Assembly (NCBI GenBank): GCA_034401795.1
Contig: CM067366.1
Span: 67,664,014-67,728,013, forward strand
Direction of reading: 5' to 3'
DNA: 64,000 nt
Source: Chaetoderma sp. LZ-2023a
Lineage: Eukaryota > Mollusca > Caudofoveata > Chaetodermatida > Chaetodermatidae
Position 1 is the stretch's first letter; each line of letters opens with the position of its first letter. Shown one piece after another: positions 23,542 through 35,000 of this stretch. The notes beneath the pieces are model-generated. The model searched no databases and was not told the origin of the DNA. It was given only the letters and a program-made list of their open reading frames with translations. Position numbers and translations under genes: made by a program.

Positions 23542-24332
23542 AGGTGATATTGATACGGTCGGACAATTCGACAGTAGTATCATATATAAATCGCCAAGGC
23601 GGGACCAGGTCGCCCACTCTGTGTATCAGGGTGTGGCACTTGATTCAATGGTGCAGGAATTACTCGGTTGTTTTGAAAGCAGCTCATATTCCTGGCCGAT
23701 TGAACATTCTGGCGGATGCTTTGTCTCGCAGACAGAGAATCCTGCCAACAGAATGGTCCCTCAACCCTCCAGTTCCGCGACGGATCTTCGAGCATTGGGG
23801 CAAACCCAATGTGGACTTGTTCGCCACAAAGGAAAATGCTCAAATCATGACATATGTCTCGCCGATTCCAGATCCAAATGCCGTCGATACAGACGCTCTG
23901 GCGATAAGCTGGAGAGGGATGCACGCTTACGCGTACCCACCCACCATTCTTCTACCGAAGGTATTGGTGAAGGTCAGGGAGGAACCGTGTCTGGTCCTGC
24001 TAATAGCGCCGTATTGGCCGAGCAGGGCGTGGTTCACGGATCTTCTAGATCTGCTGGTGGAAAATCCTGTGCAGTTGCCCGAGATTCCGAACATAATCTC
24101 CCAGGCCAAGGGACGCTTCCTACACGAGCGTCCCGAAATGTTCAAATTGACTGCGTGGATGTTATCAAACAACGTTCCACGTCGGAAGGCTTTTCTCGAC
24201 AGGCTGCTGATTTCATGGCGGCTGCGAGAAGGAGGTCAACCTTCAAGTCATATAACAACAAGGTTAACAGATTTGCAGACTGGTGTGAAGAAAAGGGTAT
24301 TGATACCTTTCAATCCACTATTCAGCAAATAG
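23542..24332 (+). CDS. DIRS RNase H (C-terminal part) and downstream domain
   Basis: LIRSDNSTVVSYINRQGGTR carries a conserved RNase H aspartate (SDN). AHIPGRLNILADALSR is the last RNase H block (ADALSR). Then come IFEHWGKPNVDLFATKENAQ, CLVLLIAPYWPSRAWF and LPEIPNIISQAKGRFLHE, conserved in DIRS/Ngaro polyproteins. The frame runs open to a stop at 24332 and overlaps the start of the recombinase frame, as in other DIRS elements. Its true N-terminus was lost with the RT deletion. Confidence 0.85.
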
Positions 24333-25174
24333 CAGACTTTCTCTGTGAGCTGTTCTTTTCAGGACTAGCTCTCGTCACAGTTGCTGGATACAAGTCAGCT
24401 TTGGCATCAGTTATCCCTTGTCTAGCCAACAGGGATAGTCCAGAGGTGGCCCAGTTAAATGTGATGTTGAAGGGAATGAGCAATCTCCGACCGAGACAAC
24501 CGGTAGTCATTCCAGCCTGGAGTCTATCTTTAGTGCTTAATGTACTGGCCAAGCACCCTTTCGAACCGTTGCGTTCGGCTAGTCTAAAGCATTTGACTCT
24601 AAAGGCGGTCTTTCTATTGGCAGCTTCCTCAGCTGGAAGGCGCAGTGAGATCCATGCGCTTTCGGCAGAGAGGAACCGATTTATTGTTTCTGGAGAAGGT
24701 CTGCGTCTTCTGCCAAGAGCAGAGTTTATGTCAAAGAACCAATCTTTGAGATATCCCGGCAAACCGATCATTATACCGAAGTTAACCAGGTTTGATCGTG
24801 ATGCCAGTGTCTGGTGCCCGGTCTGTGCTTTGACTAAGTACAAGAAACGGACTGACTCGTTACGGTCGAACGATAGACATCTGTGGATCTGCCATAAAAA
24901 GCCTTATGGCTCCGCATCCATGGATACTATCTCTCGTTGGGTGGTCGAAGGCATTCAGACTACTCACGAGATGGCGACTGGGCACCAGGTGCAGGGCGTA
25001 AGGGCACACGATGTCAGAGGAATAGCCGCCTCGACCGCCCTTTACAATGGTGTTCCGTTAGAGGACATCATGGCCGTTGCACAATGGCACTGTGAGTCCT
25101 CATTTACGGATTACTATATGAGGGATGTGTCAGACTCAGCCAATCCACTCGCTTTAGCTGTTTTGAAACGATAG
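24140..25174 (+). CDS. DIRS tyrosine recombinase
   Basis: This is a site-specific recombinase thought to insert the circular DNA intermediate of DIRS elements. A SAM-like N-terminal domain (STFKSYNNKVNRFADWCEE, ADFLCELFFSGLALVTVAGY) is followed by the catalytic domain: Arg in SSAGRRSEIHAL (24638-24640), His-x-x-Arg in VRAHDVRGIAAS (about 25005-25022), AQWHCESSF, and the nucleophile Tyr in FTDYYMRD. A zinc-like CPVC lies between. The frame is open to its stop at 25174. All core residues (R, H, R, Y) are present, so this copy may still encode an active enzyme. Its start is not defined because the frame is open upstream. Confidence 0.88.
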   Translation, partial: VQIDCVDVIKQRSTSEGFSRQAADFMAAARRRSTFKSYNNKVNRFADWCEEKGIDTFQSTIQQIADFLCELFFSGLALVTVAGYKSALASVIPCLANRDSPEVAQLNVMLKGMSNLRPRQPVVIPAWSLSLVLNVLAKHPFEPLRSASLKHLTLKAVFLLAASSAGRRSEIHALSAERNRFIVSGEGLRLLPRAEFMSKNQSLRYPGKPIIIPKLTRFDRDASVWCPVCALTKYKKRTDSLRSNDRHLWICHKKPYGSASMDTISRWVVEGIQTTHEMATGHQVQGVRAHDVRGIAASTALYNGVPLEDIMAVAQWHCESSFTDYYMRDVSDSANPLALAVLKR

Positions 25175-25674
25175 TTAGTGACCACACTGCTTTTCACTTC
25201 GGTAAGAAAAGAACCTAAAGCAGGCATGGTCAAGCGAGAGGATGACAACCAGATTGTGTCACTGATGGCCGAACCAGTGAATGGTTGGAGGCGGTACGTC
25301 TGAAGTCCAATTATCATAAGGTAATTCAATAGTGAGAGTTTTTTGTATTATGTATATGTATCATGTTCATTCATCTTATATATTCATGCTCATTCCCAGG
25401 CTAATACATGGAATATGCAGGGAGTAGTTAACCCTCTTGGCATATTTGTGTTTTCAGGCGAGATACATGTTCGTGAGTTCTCTCCCTTTTCTTAGGAGGA
25501 AAAAGGGGGTGGGGCTGTGATGCGAATGTGATTCGGTTCCGTGAACTTGACGGTCCTTTTAGGTCTCCGTTAGTCAAGTTTGAAGTCTAAAATCTTTCTC
25601 CAAGGGGCAAAATTAGCATGTATGGCTTGCCCCTTCCCACCAGGTTACTGATCAAATCTGGTGTATATCAGAAG

Positions 25675-25764
25675 TAACAGAATGGTGAGTATTGATCGAA
25701 GGAGAATGCAGGAAATGTCAATTTCCCTTTCTCCGAGATCTAACAATACTCACCATTCTGTTAC
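25675..25764. repeat. DIRS internal complementary region
   Basis: 25707-25764 is a perfect 58-bp inverted copy of the extreme right end (25955-26012). 25675-25706, inverted, matches the extreme left end of the element (from 19940) with C-to-T or C-to-A differences. An internal block complementary to both outer ends is the defining DIRS feature used to template the circular form. The two halves share a 21-bp inverted repeat (GTAACAGAATGGTGAGTATTG). Confidence 0.85.
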
Positions 25765-25794
25765 GGACCCAGCCTCCCAGCCCCATGGAGGCAA

Positions 25795-26012
25795 GCCATA
25801 GTTTTCTCTTGTTTGGTGGCTATGCAAACAATATGAGCTCTATGGTAAACGGGTACTCGGCAGTTGGGAGCCGAGTACCCGGTTCCCAGGAGTCGGTAAA
25901 GCTTTCTAAGTCTATAATCCTAGAGCCGCTGTCAGGGCCAGCTGTATATCAGAAGTAACAGAATGGTGAGTATTGTTAGATCTCGGAGAAAGGGAAATTG
26001 ACATTTCCTGCA
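25795..26012. repeat. DIRS right inverted terminal repeat
   Basis: 25805-25925 is the inverted match of the left ITR, including the 12-bp stem-loop at 25850-25881. The extension to 26012 carries the 58 bp that pair with the internal complementary region. Confidence 0.85.
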
Positions 26013-26366
26013 ATCTCATTTTAACGCTACCATACAGAAGAATTAGTTTGACTGGAAGCCATAGGCAGCATCAGTTTTCAGTCAAATTAATTTCACAATA
26101 TTCAACCGAATGAATTTTATATAGGATTATACTTTTTCATGGATATGTTGGTAAAAGGGTTAAACCTTACAGACCAAAAACAACTGAATCTTTCTAATGT
26201 ACGGAAATATTCTGTTGGATTTTTTGGGACTGGTTTGGACTCAGCCAAATTTGTTTCAAAATATTCAACAGTATAACCATCCATCTAAGTAAAATAGTTT
26301 TCATGTCCATATGCTTGTGCAATGTTCTTCAACGTCATGTTGCTAAATGTAAACTCTATCTATTAA

Positions 26367-26585
26367 CCCTTTAATGGTCAAGATTTCTCAAGAAATTTTA
26401 GATATTTTCTAAAGTGTGTACCAATTTTTTAGGACAAGAAGAATAGTACTTTTGACAATTTTCACTCTAATGACTGTCTCTGTTATCAAGCCAGTCATTT
26501 CAGTGGACAATTTCAAAATAGTTTTCTCTTGGCCTGAAAACAGACGTTCCTCAAGACATTGATTCTAGTTTTGACCATTAAGGGG
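26367..26585. mobile_element. Hairpin MITE, family A, with TTAA flanks
   Basis: TTAA (26363-26366) then 'ccctttaatggtcaag'; the mirror 'ttttgaccattaaggg' then TTAA (26586-26589). The centre has 'atcaagccagtcatttcagtgg'. Confidence 0.8.
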
Positions 26586-26816
26586 TTAACCCAGTTTCAA
26601 TGCAACTATACAGGCAGAAAGCCGCAGACTATTTTAAAAGTAATATGACTGGAACCTGGTGCTTCCATCGGCAGCAAATGCTCCCAGTCAGATTAGTGTG
26701 AAATGTTCAACAGGATATATATTCCTTCTATCATAAATAATCTGGTTTAAAAAAATGTGCAATCACTTACAAGATCAGTTCAATCACTTATGTGCCGACT
26801 AAGTGTGGTACTTTAA

Positions 26817-27045
26817 TGCTTTAATGGGAAAATCTAGACAAGAGAATTAAAATAGTTGCTTATTGAATGTCCATTTGCGGGCCAATAGAGGACTATTTTT
26901 GAAAATTTACCACTGGAATGACTGGCTAGGTTATCGAGCCAGGCATTCCAGTAGTAAATTTTCAAAAATAGTCCTCTTGTCTTGCAAAAGGACATTCCTC
27001 AAAACTGCTGCAGAAGCCAGTTTTGAACGACTTGACCATTAACGG
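26817..27045. mobile_element. Hairpin MITE, family A, well preserved
   Basis: The arms 'ggactatttttgaaaatttacc', 'actggaatgactggctaggtt' and 'atcgagccaggcattccagtag' pair almost perfectly. The outer arms are 'tgtccatttgcgggcc' and 'cttgcaaaaggacattcc'. Confidence 0.85.
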
Positions 27046-27789
27046 GTTAGGACAGATTGTTGGAATCGAATGTGTCATAAGATGTCTTCTGAGCAATCAT
27101 GCTTTGTGGGTATTACCTAGATGTCTTCTTCTACAAGCTGCTCATTAGACGATTCTTCAATCTTTTTCCCTTGGGAAAGGTGGAAGGAACATTTAATCTT
27201 CAAAATCTTTAATCCATTCTATCTCTGCGATCAGTGGCAATAAGCCTTGCTTTATGGTTAGGATTAGTGTAATACATTTGTAAAATCCTTTATGTCTGTA
27301 TCCTCAAGGTACTAATTTTATGAGGTCTAAATATAAATTTGGTAACTATTGAAAACTATTGGTCTGAAATTCTTTGTTACCTTGACACTGATAGATACAT
27401 TTCAGTCAAATAATTTTTAAATCAATAAATGTCATCCCGAGTTTATGAGTCCCGCTGAATAAATGTAAGGGTTGTCTGAAAGTAAATTAACACTAACCCT
27501 TTATTTTGTTCAAAATTAAAATTTCCTCATTAAAAAATGACCAACTGTCAATTTGTCCATAACCTGCTGTTGGGTATACTATTGAATATTTTGAAATGTA
27601 TTTGATTGAAAGTTTTTACTACCTAAGGCAGCAATGACTTTCAGTCAAATTATTTTCTAAATTTAAACTCCAGCTCACCAGGATACACATCCCCTTCTGC
27701 GGACTTGGTCATCAGCAAGATGTAATGGGTTAGATGAATAGTTTGGAATACTCTCAATTAAGCCTGCTAATAAAGACCACCTGTATTAA

Positions 27790-27956
27790 CCCTTTCACCA
27801 ATGAATTCCCTAAATCGCATTTTCAAGAAAAAATGTTAAATAATTTGAAATCAATTTGACTGGAAGTCATTGGCTTCAAGTAAAATTGTTTTCAAAATAT
27901 TTAATAAGATAATTTTTATATCATAAAGAATTTTCCAGGATTTATGGGTGAAAGGG
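27790..27956. mobile_element. Hairpin MITE, family C, complete, with TTAA flanks
   Basis: TTAA (27786-27789), 'ccctttcaccaatgaattcc', then 'aatttgaaatcaatttgactgg' mirrored by 'caagtaaaattgttttcaaaat', 'gatttatgggtgaaaggg', and TTAA (27957-27960). Confidence 0.85.
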
Positions 27957-28245
27957 TTAAGAGACCACCTGCCTTTAGAGACTATTTTCTTCATTTGATA
28001 AATCCAATCAAGCAATGTATTTGAAACTTTATTAAGAAACCAGCTGCCTTAAGAGACTGCCTTCTTATTCTCCCTTTGCGTGGGTCTTCATACGAGTTGA
28101 CTGTATGTCATTGATTTCTATTGTTAGCATCAATGTCATCTATTTTCACCTAAATATTTTCTGATCGCTATCATTCATTCAGTTGTTATCATGTCAGGGT
28201 ATTATGCGCTGTTTGCGGAGCTCTTGTTGACCCAGGCAGTCCAGT

Positions 28246-28372
28246 GGTAAATTTTCAAAAAATTATTTACATTTTTACAATAGTCTTCACTTGGGCGCGT
28301 AAATAGACATTCAATAAGCAAATACTTGGATTTTCTTGACTAATCAATTATCCTGACAATTAAAGGTTTGAG
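28246..28372. mobile_element. Hairpin MITE, family A, partial
   Basis: It has 'agtccagtggtaaattttcaa', a disrupted centre, 'aatagtcttcacttgg', 'gacattcaataagcaaatactt', 'ttcttgact' and 'caattaaagg'. Confidence 0.6.
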
Positions 28373-28679
28373 ACGGAGCTACAGAGTACAGACTACAGTT
28401 CAGCTCATAAATAAGTTAATGTAAAATATTTCCAAAATAAAAAAATTAGAAACATGTTAGTTATTTACATGTACAATTTTGATCACTATATAAAAAATGT
28501 TCTATTGAATATTTTGAACATAATTCCATTTGAAGACATTTCTGCCTAAAGCCTATTCAGCAGTGTTTTATTTTGTTTTGGAAATATTTCAAGTTATTTC
28601 TGATGTGTACTGTATTTGTTACAAAAGTATGTGATCAGGTTTGATTGTTGTACATAGTGTGTATGTGTGTGTATTTCAG

Positions 28680-29057
28680 ATGAACAACATGGCTGGTACC
28701 TTATATCTAGATGGCTATCCTTCAGAAAATGCCTTATATGCAAGTCTGGAAACAGTGGCTGAGCTCTTCATTCTAAAATACTGCAAAATGACATCAATTC
28801 ATATCATCTTTGTTCGTGATCATGATGCTGATAGCAATGAAGCCACCTATGTTTGCTGTCCACGTTTAATCCTACATAACCTGACATATGACTGTATCGA
28901 GAAAACTGATCTACCTGTGTATGTTGCCTGCTGCAAGCTTCCAGTTATACAAGAGAATGATTCAGGTCTTGTGCGCTCTGGATTGTGCAGTACAGTCCGA
29001 CATCTTGTCTCTGTTGCAGATTCTCAGAAACCAGAAGAGCAGTTTGTGGATTTATTG
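28680..29057 (+). CDS. GSTCD: GSTCD coding exon 1
   Basis: Residues 1-126: MNNMAGTLYLDGYPSENALY, then LETVAELFILKYC and YVACCKLPVIQEN, the N-terminal GST-like part. Donor G/GTAAAT; ends in phase 0. Without splicing the frame reads on to a stop at 29171, so intron retention would give a truncated protein. Confidence 0.93.
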
Positions 29058-32000
29058 GTAAATATTGGTATTGGATTTAGTTTTATTGGCAACTCACACC
29101 TAGATGTGTTCGAGCCATGGCATTCTGTGAGTAGTGTATTTTACATTGTTGAGTCCAATATGGATTGTTAGCGCAACTGGCCAGAGTGGCCAAGTAAGCT
29201 TATCCACTTATGGCATGGCAACTGCCTGGCGTCCGTCCGTCTGTCAACTTTTGCTTAAAAACGTTACTCCTCATTAACCACTTGGTGGATTTTAACTTAA
29301 TTTGGCTGGAAGGATCCTATGGTGGTAGGCTTCAGAAGGTGTATACAGAATTTTGATTAGTCAATTTTTTTCGCCGGCCATCTTGAATTTTCCAAAAGAT
29401 TGTGGGGAATCATTTAAAACGCTACTCCTCATTAACTGCTTGGACAATTTCAACCAGACTTAGCTAGGAGGATAGATAGTACGCTGGTATGTTTCAGAAC
29501 TTGTATACAGAATTTTTATTGGTCAAGTTTTCTGGTGGCCATCTTGGATTTTCTGAAAATATTTGCAAATCACTTAAAAGCCTACTTCTCATTAACCACT
29601 GGGCCGATTTCAATCAAACTTGGTTGAAACAACTCTAGTGTGGTATCCTTCAGAACTTTTATACAGAATTTTGATTGGTCCATTTTTCCGGTGGCTATCT
29701 TGAATTTTCCAAAAAAGGCAGGAAATCGTTTAAAGCGCTACTCTTTAACTGCTTGAGCAATTTCAACCAGAATGCTGGAAGGATACTAGGCTGGTAGATT
29801 TCAGAACTTGTATACAGAATTTTGATTGGTCCATTTTTCGGCTGGAAGGACCATATGCTTCAGAGCTTGTATGTAGAATGAGCCTAGGGCTGTAAGCTTA
29901 GAAGTTGCATATAGAATTTTGATTGGTCAATTTTTCTGGTGACCATTTTGGATTTTCTGAATATTTTGGGAAATCAGTTAAAAGGCTACTCCTCATTAAC
30001 CGCTTTTCTGATTTCAACCAAACTCAGCTGGAAGAACCCTAGGCCCGTACGCTTCAGAAATTCTGTACAGAATTTTGACGGCTTGGTTTTGATGGTGAAC
30101 ATTATGGGTTTTCCGATAAATGGGAATTCATATAAAATGCTACTCCTCATTAATCGCTTGGGCAATTTCAACCTATTTTGGCTGGAAGGATCCTATTGTG
30201 GTAGCCTCAGAATTTTAATAGGTCAATGTTTTGGCGGAAATCTCTGATTTTCTGAAAGTTTCCCCGAACCATTTAAAAACATTATTCTTTCCTTCAATCA
30301 ATAACCCGATTTCAACAAAACTTGGGTGGAACGATCCTATGATAGTAGGCTTCAACATATTGAACGAGTCTTGATTGGGCAATTTTTTTGTTATCATCTT
30401 GGATTTTCCGAAACTCATCCATTGTGTCTATTGAAATGCAAATGGTTTAAATGCCAATGGTCCAGGTGAGTGCCACAGGCGCTTGGTCCTCTTGTTGTTG
30501 TATGACTTCACGTTGTGTTGCATTTGGTATTGGATGAAACGCCTCCAATACAGATTTTTTACCACAACATGGACCTATTTATTATGCACCAATTATCAGC
30601 AAATAAACACCAAAGATCGACAGAAATTTACTTCAATCTCAGAAATGCAATGAATTTTTTCATGCGAAAATGTATGATAGATATTATGAAGTTACCTCCC
30701 TTGACAACGCAATATGAAGAAATTAATGCGGAAAGTGGTATCGTTCTTTAACGTCCAATACAGGTTTTAAGTTGGGTCCAATACAGATTTTACTGTCCAA
30801 TATGGATTGCAAGCGTTGTATGAGATAAACACAAGCAGGTGTATGATACGGCATGGTATTTGTTCATCTGGTCCTGAAAATCAATGTGTTTGCTCATTGA
30901 GTGTCCATTTGCATGCCAAGAGAATACTATTTTTGATAACTTACCACTGGAATGGCGGGCAGTAGTAAATTTTCTCTTGGCATGTAAATTGATGCTCATC
31001 AAGACCACTTCTGAGGCAGGTTTTCGCCGTCTTGACCATTAAAACGTTAAATTATGCACTTATCATTTTCAGCCATTTCATTATTGAAAAGATCTTTGAT
31101 GAACAAGGGAGATAACTCTGAATTGTTATTAATTTGTGCTAAATGATCATAGTTACCTCCCTCCGGTATGGATCAAGAAATGCCTAAAACTAATTCTAAA
31201 ATTCGAGTTCAGGCTGTTACTCGCTACAATTCATACAAAGAAATTTGTATGCATTAACATTTATTAAAGATTGTTGGCTCACCGGGCCTAAAAGCCCAAG
31301 TGAGCTTATGCCATGGCGGCTGTTTGTTGTCCGTCTGCCGTCCATCCGTCAAATCGCTTATTCTCCTTAACAGTTTGACCAATTTCGACCAAATTTTACT
31401 AGAAGAATTCTCTGTTGGTATCCTCCAGACCTTTTTTCCCCAGAATTTTGATTGGTCCATTTTTCCGGTGGCTATCTTGAATTTTCCAAAAAAGGCAGGA
31501 AATCGTTTAAAGCGCTACTCTTTAACTGCTTGAGCAATTTCAACCAGAATGCTGGAAGGATACTAGGCTGGTAGATTTCAGAACTTGTATACAGAATTTT
31601 GATTGGTCCATTTTTCTTGTGGCCATCTTGGATTTTCTGAAATTTTGGGAAATCAGTTAAAAGGCTACTCCTCATTAACAGCTTGAACGAGTTCAAGCAA
31701 ACTCGGCTGGAAGGACCATATGCTTCAGAGCTTGTATGTAGAATGAGCCTAGGGCTGTAAGCTTAGAAGTTGCATATAGAATTTTGATTGGTCAATTTTT
31801 CTGGTGACCATTTTGGATTTTCTGAATATTTTGGGAAATCAGTTAAAAGGCTACTCCTCATTAACCGCTTTTCTGATTTCAACCAAACTCAGCTGGAAGA
31901 ACCCTAGGCCCGTACGCTTCAGAAATTCTGTACAGAATTTTGACGGCTTGGTTTTGATGGTGAACATTATGGATTTTCCGATAAATGGGAATTCATATAA

Positions 32001-35000
32001 AATGCTACTCCTCATTAATCGCTTGGGCAATTTCAACCTATTTTGGCTGGAAGGATCCTATTGTGGTAGCCTCAGAATTTTAATAGGTCAATGTTTTGGC
32101 GGAAATCTCTGATTTTCTGAAAGTTTCCCCGAACCATTTAAAAACATTATTCTTTCCTTCAATCAATAACCCGATTTCAACAAAACTTGGGTGGAACGAT
32201 CCTATGATAGTAGGCTTCAACATATTGAACGAGTCTTGATTGGGCAATTTTTTTGTTATCATCTTGGATTTTCCGAAACTCATCCATTGTGTCTATTGAA
32301 ATGCAAATGGTTTAAATGCCAATGGTCCAGGTGAGTGCCACAGGCGCTTGGTCCTCTTGTTGTTGTATGACTTCACGTTGTGTTGCATTTGGTATTGGAT
32401 GAAACGCCTCCAATACAGATTTTTTACCACAACATGGACCTATTTATTATGCACCAATTATCAGCAAATAAACACCAAAGATCGACAGAAATTTACTTCA
32501 ATCTCAGAAATGCAATGAATTTTTTCATGCGAAAATGTATGATAGATATTATGAAGTTACCTCCCTTGACAACGCAATATGAAGAAATTAATGCGGAAAG
32601 TGGTATCGTTCTTTAACGTCCAATACAGGTTTTAAGTTGGGTCCAATACAGATTTTACTGTCCAATATGGATTGCAAGCGTTGTATGAGATAAACACAAG
32701 CAGGTGTATGATAAGGCATGGTATTTGTTCATCTGGTCCTGAAAATCAATGTGTTTGCTCATTGAGTGTCCATTTGCATGCCAAGAGAATACTATTTTTG
32801 ATAACTTACCACTGGAATGGCGGGCAGTAGTAAATTTTCTCTTGGCATGTAAATTGATGCTCATCAAGACCACTTCTGAGGCAGGTTTTCGCCGTCTTGA
32901 CCATTAAAACGTTAAATTATGCACTTATCATTTTCAGCCATTTCATTATTGAAAAGATCTTTGATGAACAAGGGAGATAACTCTGAATTGTTATTAATTT
33001 GTGCTAAATGATCATAGTTACCTCCCTCCGGTATGGATCAAGAAATGCCTAAAACTAATTCTAAAATTCGAGTTCAGGCTGTTACTCGCTACAATTCATA
33101 CAAAGAAATTTGTATGCATTAACATTTATTAAAGATTGTTGGCTCACCGGGCCTAAAAGCCCAAGTGAGCTTATGCCATGGCGGCTGTTTGTTGTCCGTC
33201 TGCCGTCCATCCGTCAAATCGCTTATTCTCCTTAACAGTTTGACCAATTTCGACCAAATTTTACTAGAAGAATTCTCTGCTGGTATCCTCCAGACCTTTT
33301 TTCCCCAGAATTTTGATTGGTCAATTTTTTTGGGTGAAAATCAGAGATTTTATGAAAAATATACTGGAAATTGTCAAAATGCTACTCCTTAGCTACTTAA
33401 CATATTTCAGCCAAATTTGGCTAGACTAATTCTATGGTGGTCGGTTCTAGCACTTCTATTCAGAATTTTGATTGATCAATTTTTTGGGGTGAAAATCTTA
33501 GATTTTATGAAAAATGTACCGGAAATGGTCAAAATGCTACTCCTCCATAGCTGCTTGACATATTTCAACCAATTTTGAGCAGGTGGATTCTATGGTGGTA
33601 GGGCTCTAGGTCTTCTATTCAGAATTTTGATTTAGTCTTCTTTGGGCTTAATATCTTAGATTTTATTAAAAATGGACCGGAAATTATCAAAATTGTACTC
33701 CATAGCTGCTTAACATATTTCAACCAAATTTGGCTAGATGGATTCTATTGTGGTAGGCTGTAGAACTTCTTTTCAGAATTTTGATTGATCTATTTTTTGG
33801 GGTGGTGAAAATCTTAGATTTTATTAAAAATCTACCGGAAATGGTCAAAATGCTGCTCATTAGCTTCTTGACATATTTCAACCAAATTTGACTAGATGGA
33901 TTCTATGGTGGTAGGCTTTAGAAGATCTATTCAGAATTTTAATTGATTAATTTTTTTGGGTGAAAATCTTAGATTTTGTAAAAAAATTTACTGGAAATGC
34001 TCAAAACACTACTTTTCATTAACCGCTTGGCAGATTTCAACATAGTTTGGTTGGAAGGAACCTATGGGTGTAGGTTTCAGAATACAGAATTTTGATTGAT
34101 AAATCTTTTGGTGAAAATCTCGAATTTTATGAAAATTTACTGGATATCGTTTAAAATGCTACTCCTCATTAACTGCGTGGGCGATTTCAACTAGACTCGG
34201 ATTGAAGGCCCCTATAGTAGCAGGCTTCAGATCTTGTATGTGAATTTTGATTGGTCAATTTTTGGGTGTCCATCTTGGATTTTCAAAAGTTTTGATAAAT
34301 CGGTTAAAAGCCTACACCTCATTAACCACTTGGCAGATTGCAATCAATCTCAGCTGGAAGGACCCTAGGTGTCTAGGCTTCAGAATGTATATACAGAATT
34401 TTGATTGGTCACTTCTTTTGGTGGTCATCTTGGATTTTCCAAAAATTATCCATGTCAATTTAAATGAAAATAGTTCAAATGCTAATGGTCCAGGTCATGT
34501 TGTTGACAGCTTTCATTTTTGTGTGCATGGTGATGATAATGTGATACATATTGAAAACCATGATGATTATTTTCAAAACACTCAAAATGAAAGTTGTTTT
34601 TGCTGTGGGGAGCATAACTTTCAAATCTGTCTTTTTTTAAACTATTTCCTGAATATTCAGCTGATTTTACTGTGCTACTAACAATACCCTGAAAACATGT
34701 TTGTAGGAATTCTGAAAGAAGGTTTAGAATCAGTTTTTAGCAGCGGCCCGTTATAAGGCTGTTAGTCGGTCTGGCAAATTTCAGACATTTCTGGCAAAGT
34801 TGTCAAAGTCACAACTATTTAGCATGACACACATGTTAGTACAAGCATGTATATATGAAATATAATTAAAACTTCATTAAACCAAGTATGGCACAAACCA
34901 GTCGTGCCAGTATATGTTATATATGACAGGTGTGATGATTTGATGACAGTTAAGACTAGCAAAATCATCCTGCGAGTGACAGGTAGAGAGGTGAACATTT

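Larger units (their letters stand above)
19939..26012 (+). mobile_element. DIRS-type tyrosine-recombinase retrotransposon, internally deleted
   Basis: The order is: left inverted terminal repeat; gag-like frames; truncated RT; RNase H and its downstream domain; tyrosine recombinase; internal complementary region; right inverted terminal repeat. Inverted (not direct) terminal repeats, an internal complementary region and a recombinase in place of a DDE integrase are the hallmarks of DIRS elements. The GC content is far above the neighbouring DNA from 21.1 to 23.3 kb. The RT core is missing and gag carries frameshifts, so this copy is non-autonomous although its recombinase frame is open. Confidence 0.9.
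19913..26159. mobile_element. Hairpin MITE, family C, split by a DIRS retrotransposon
   Basis: The left piece 19913-19938 ('caccctttcaccaatgaattcccc') follows TTAA (19909-19912). The right piece 26013-26159 ('ctcattttaacgctacc', 'attagtttgactggaagcc', 'ggatatgttggtaaaaggg') precedes TTAA (26160-26163). Together they rebuild a copy like 27790-27956. This brackets the ends of the DIRS element. Confidence 0.75.
26164..28640. other. Repeat-filled upstream region of GSTCD
   Basis: It is mostly hairpin MITEs (listed separately) in AT-rich DNA. No promoter motif or non-coding exon of GSTCD can be called. A good acceptor (gtatttcag) ends at 28679, so a 5' UTR exon probably lies somewhere here or further left. 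Confidence 0.5.

Noticed and set aside
23542-24140. Middle of the 699-codon frame as an unknown protein
   Set aside because: In this span the conserved RNase H and downstream DIRS motifs lie in another frame. The 699-codon frame merely stays open between RT and recombinase.
28641-28679. Upstream extension of GSTCD exon 1
   Set aside because: There is no ATG in it. It is a GT-rich stretch ending in a splice acceptor, and the homology starts after 28680.
29939-32112. Two identical 102-codon frames as a duplicated small gene
   Set aside because: They lie inside the AGCTCACC-type repeat units and are doubled only by the tandem duplication. There are no motifs, and the frame is not kept in neighbouring units.
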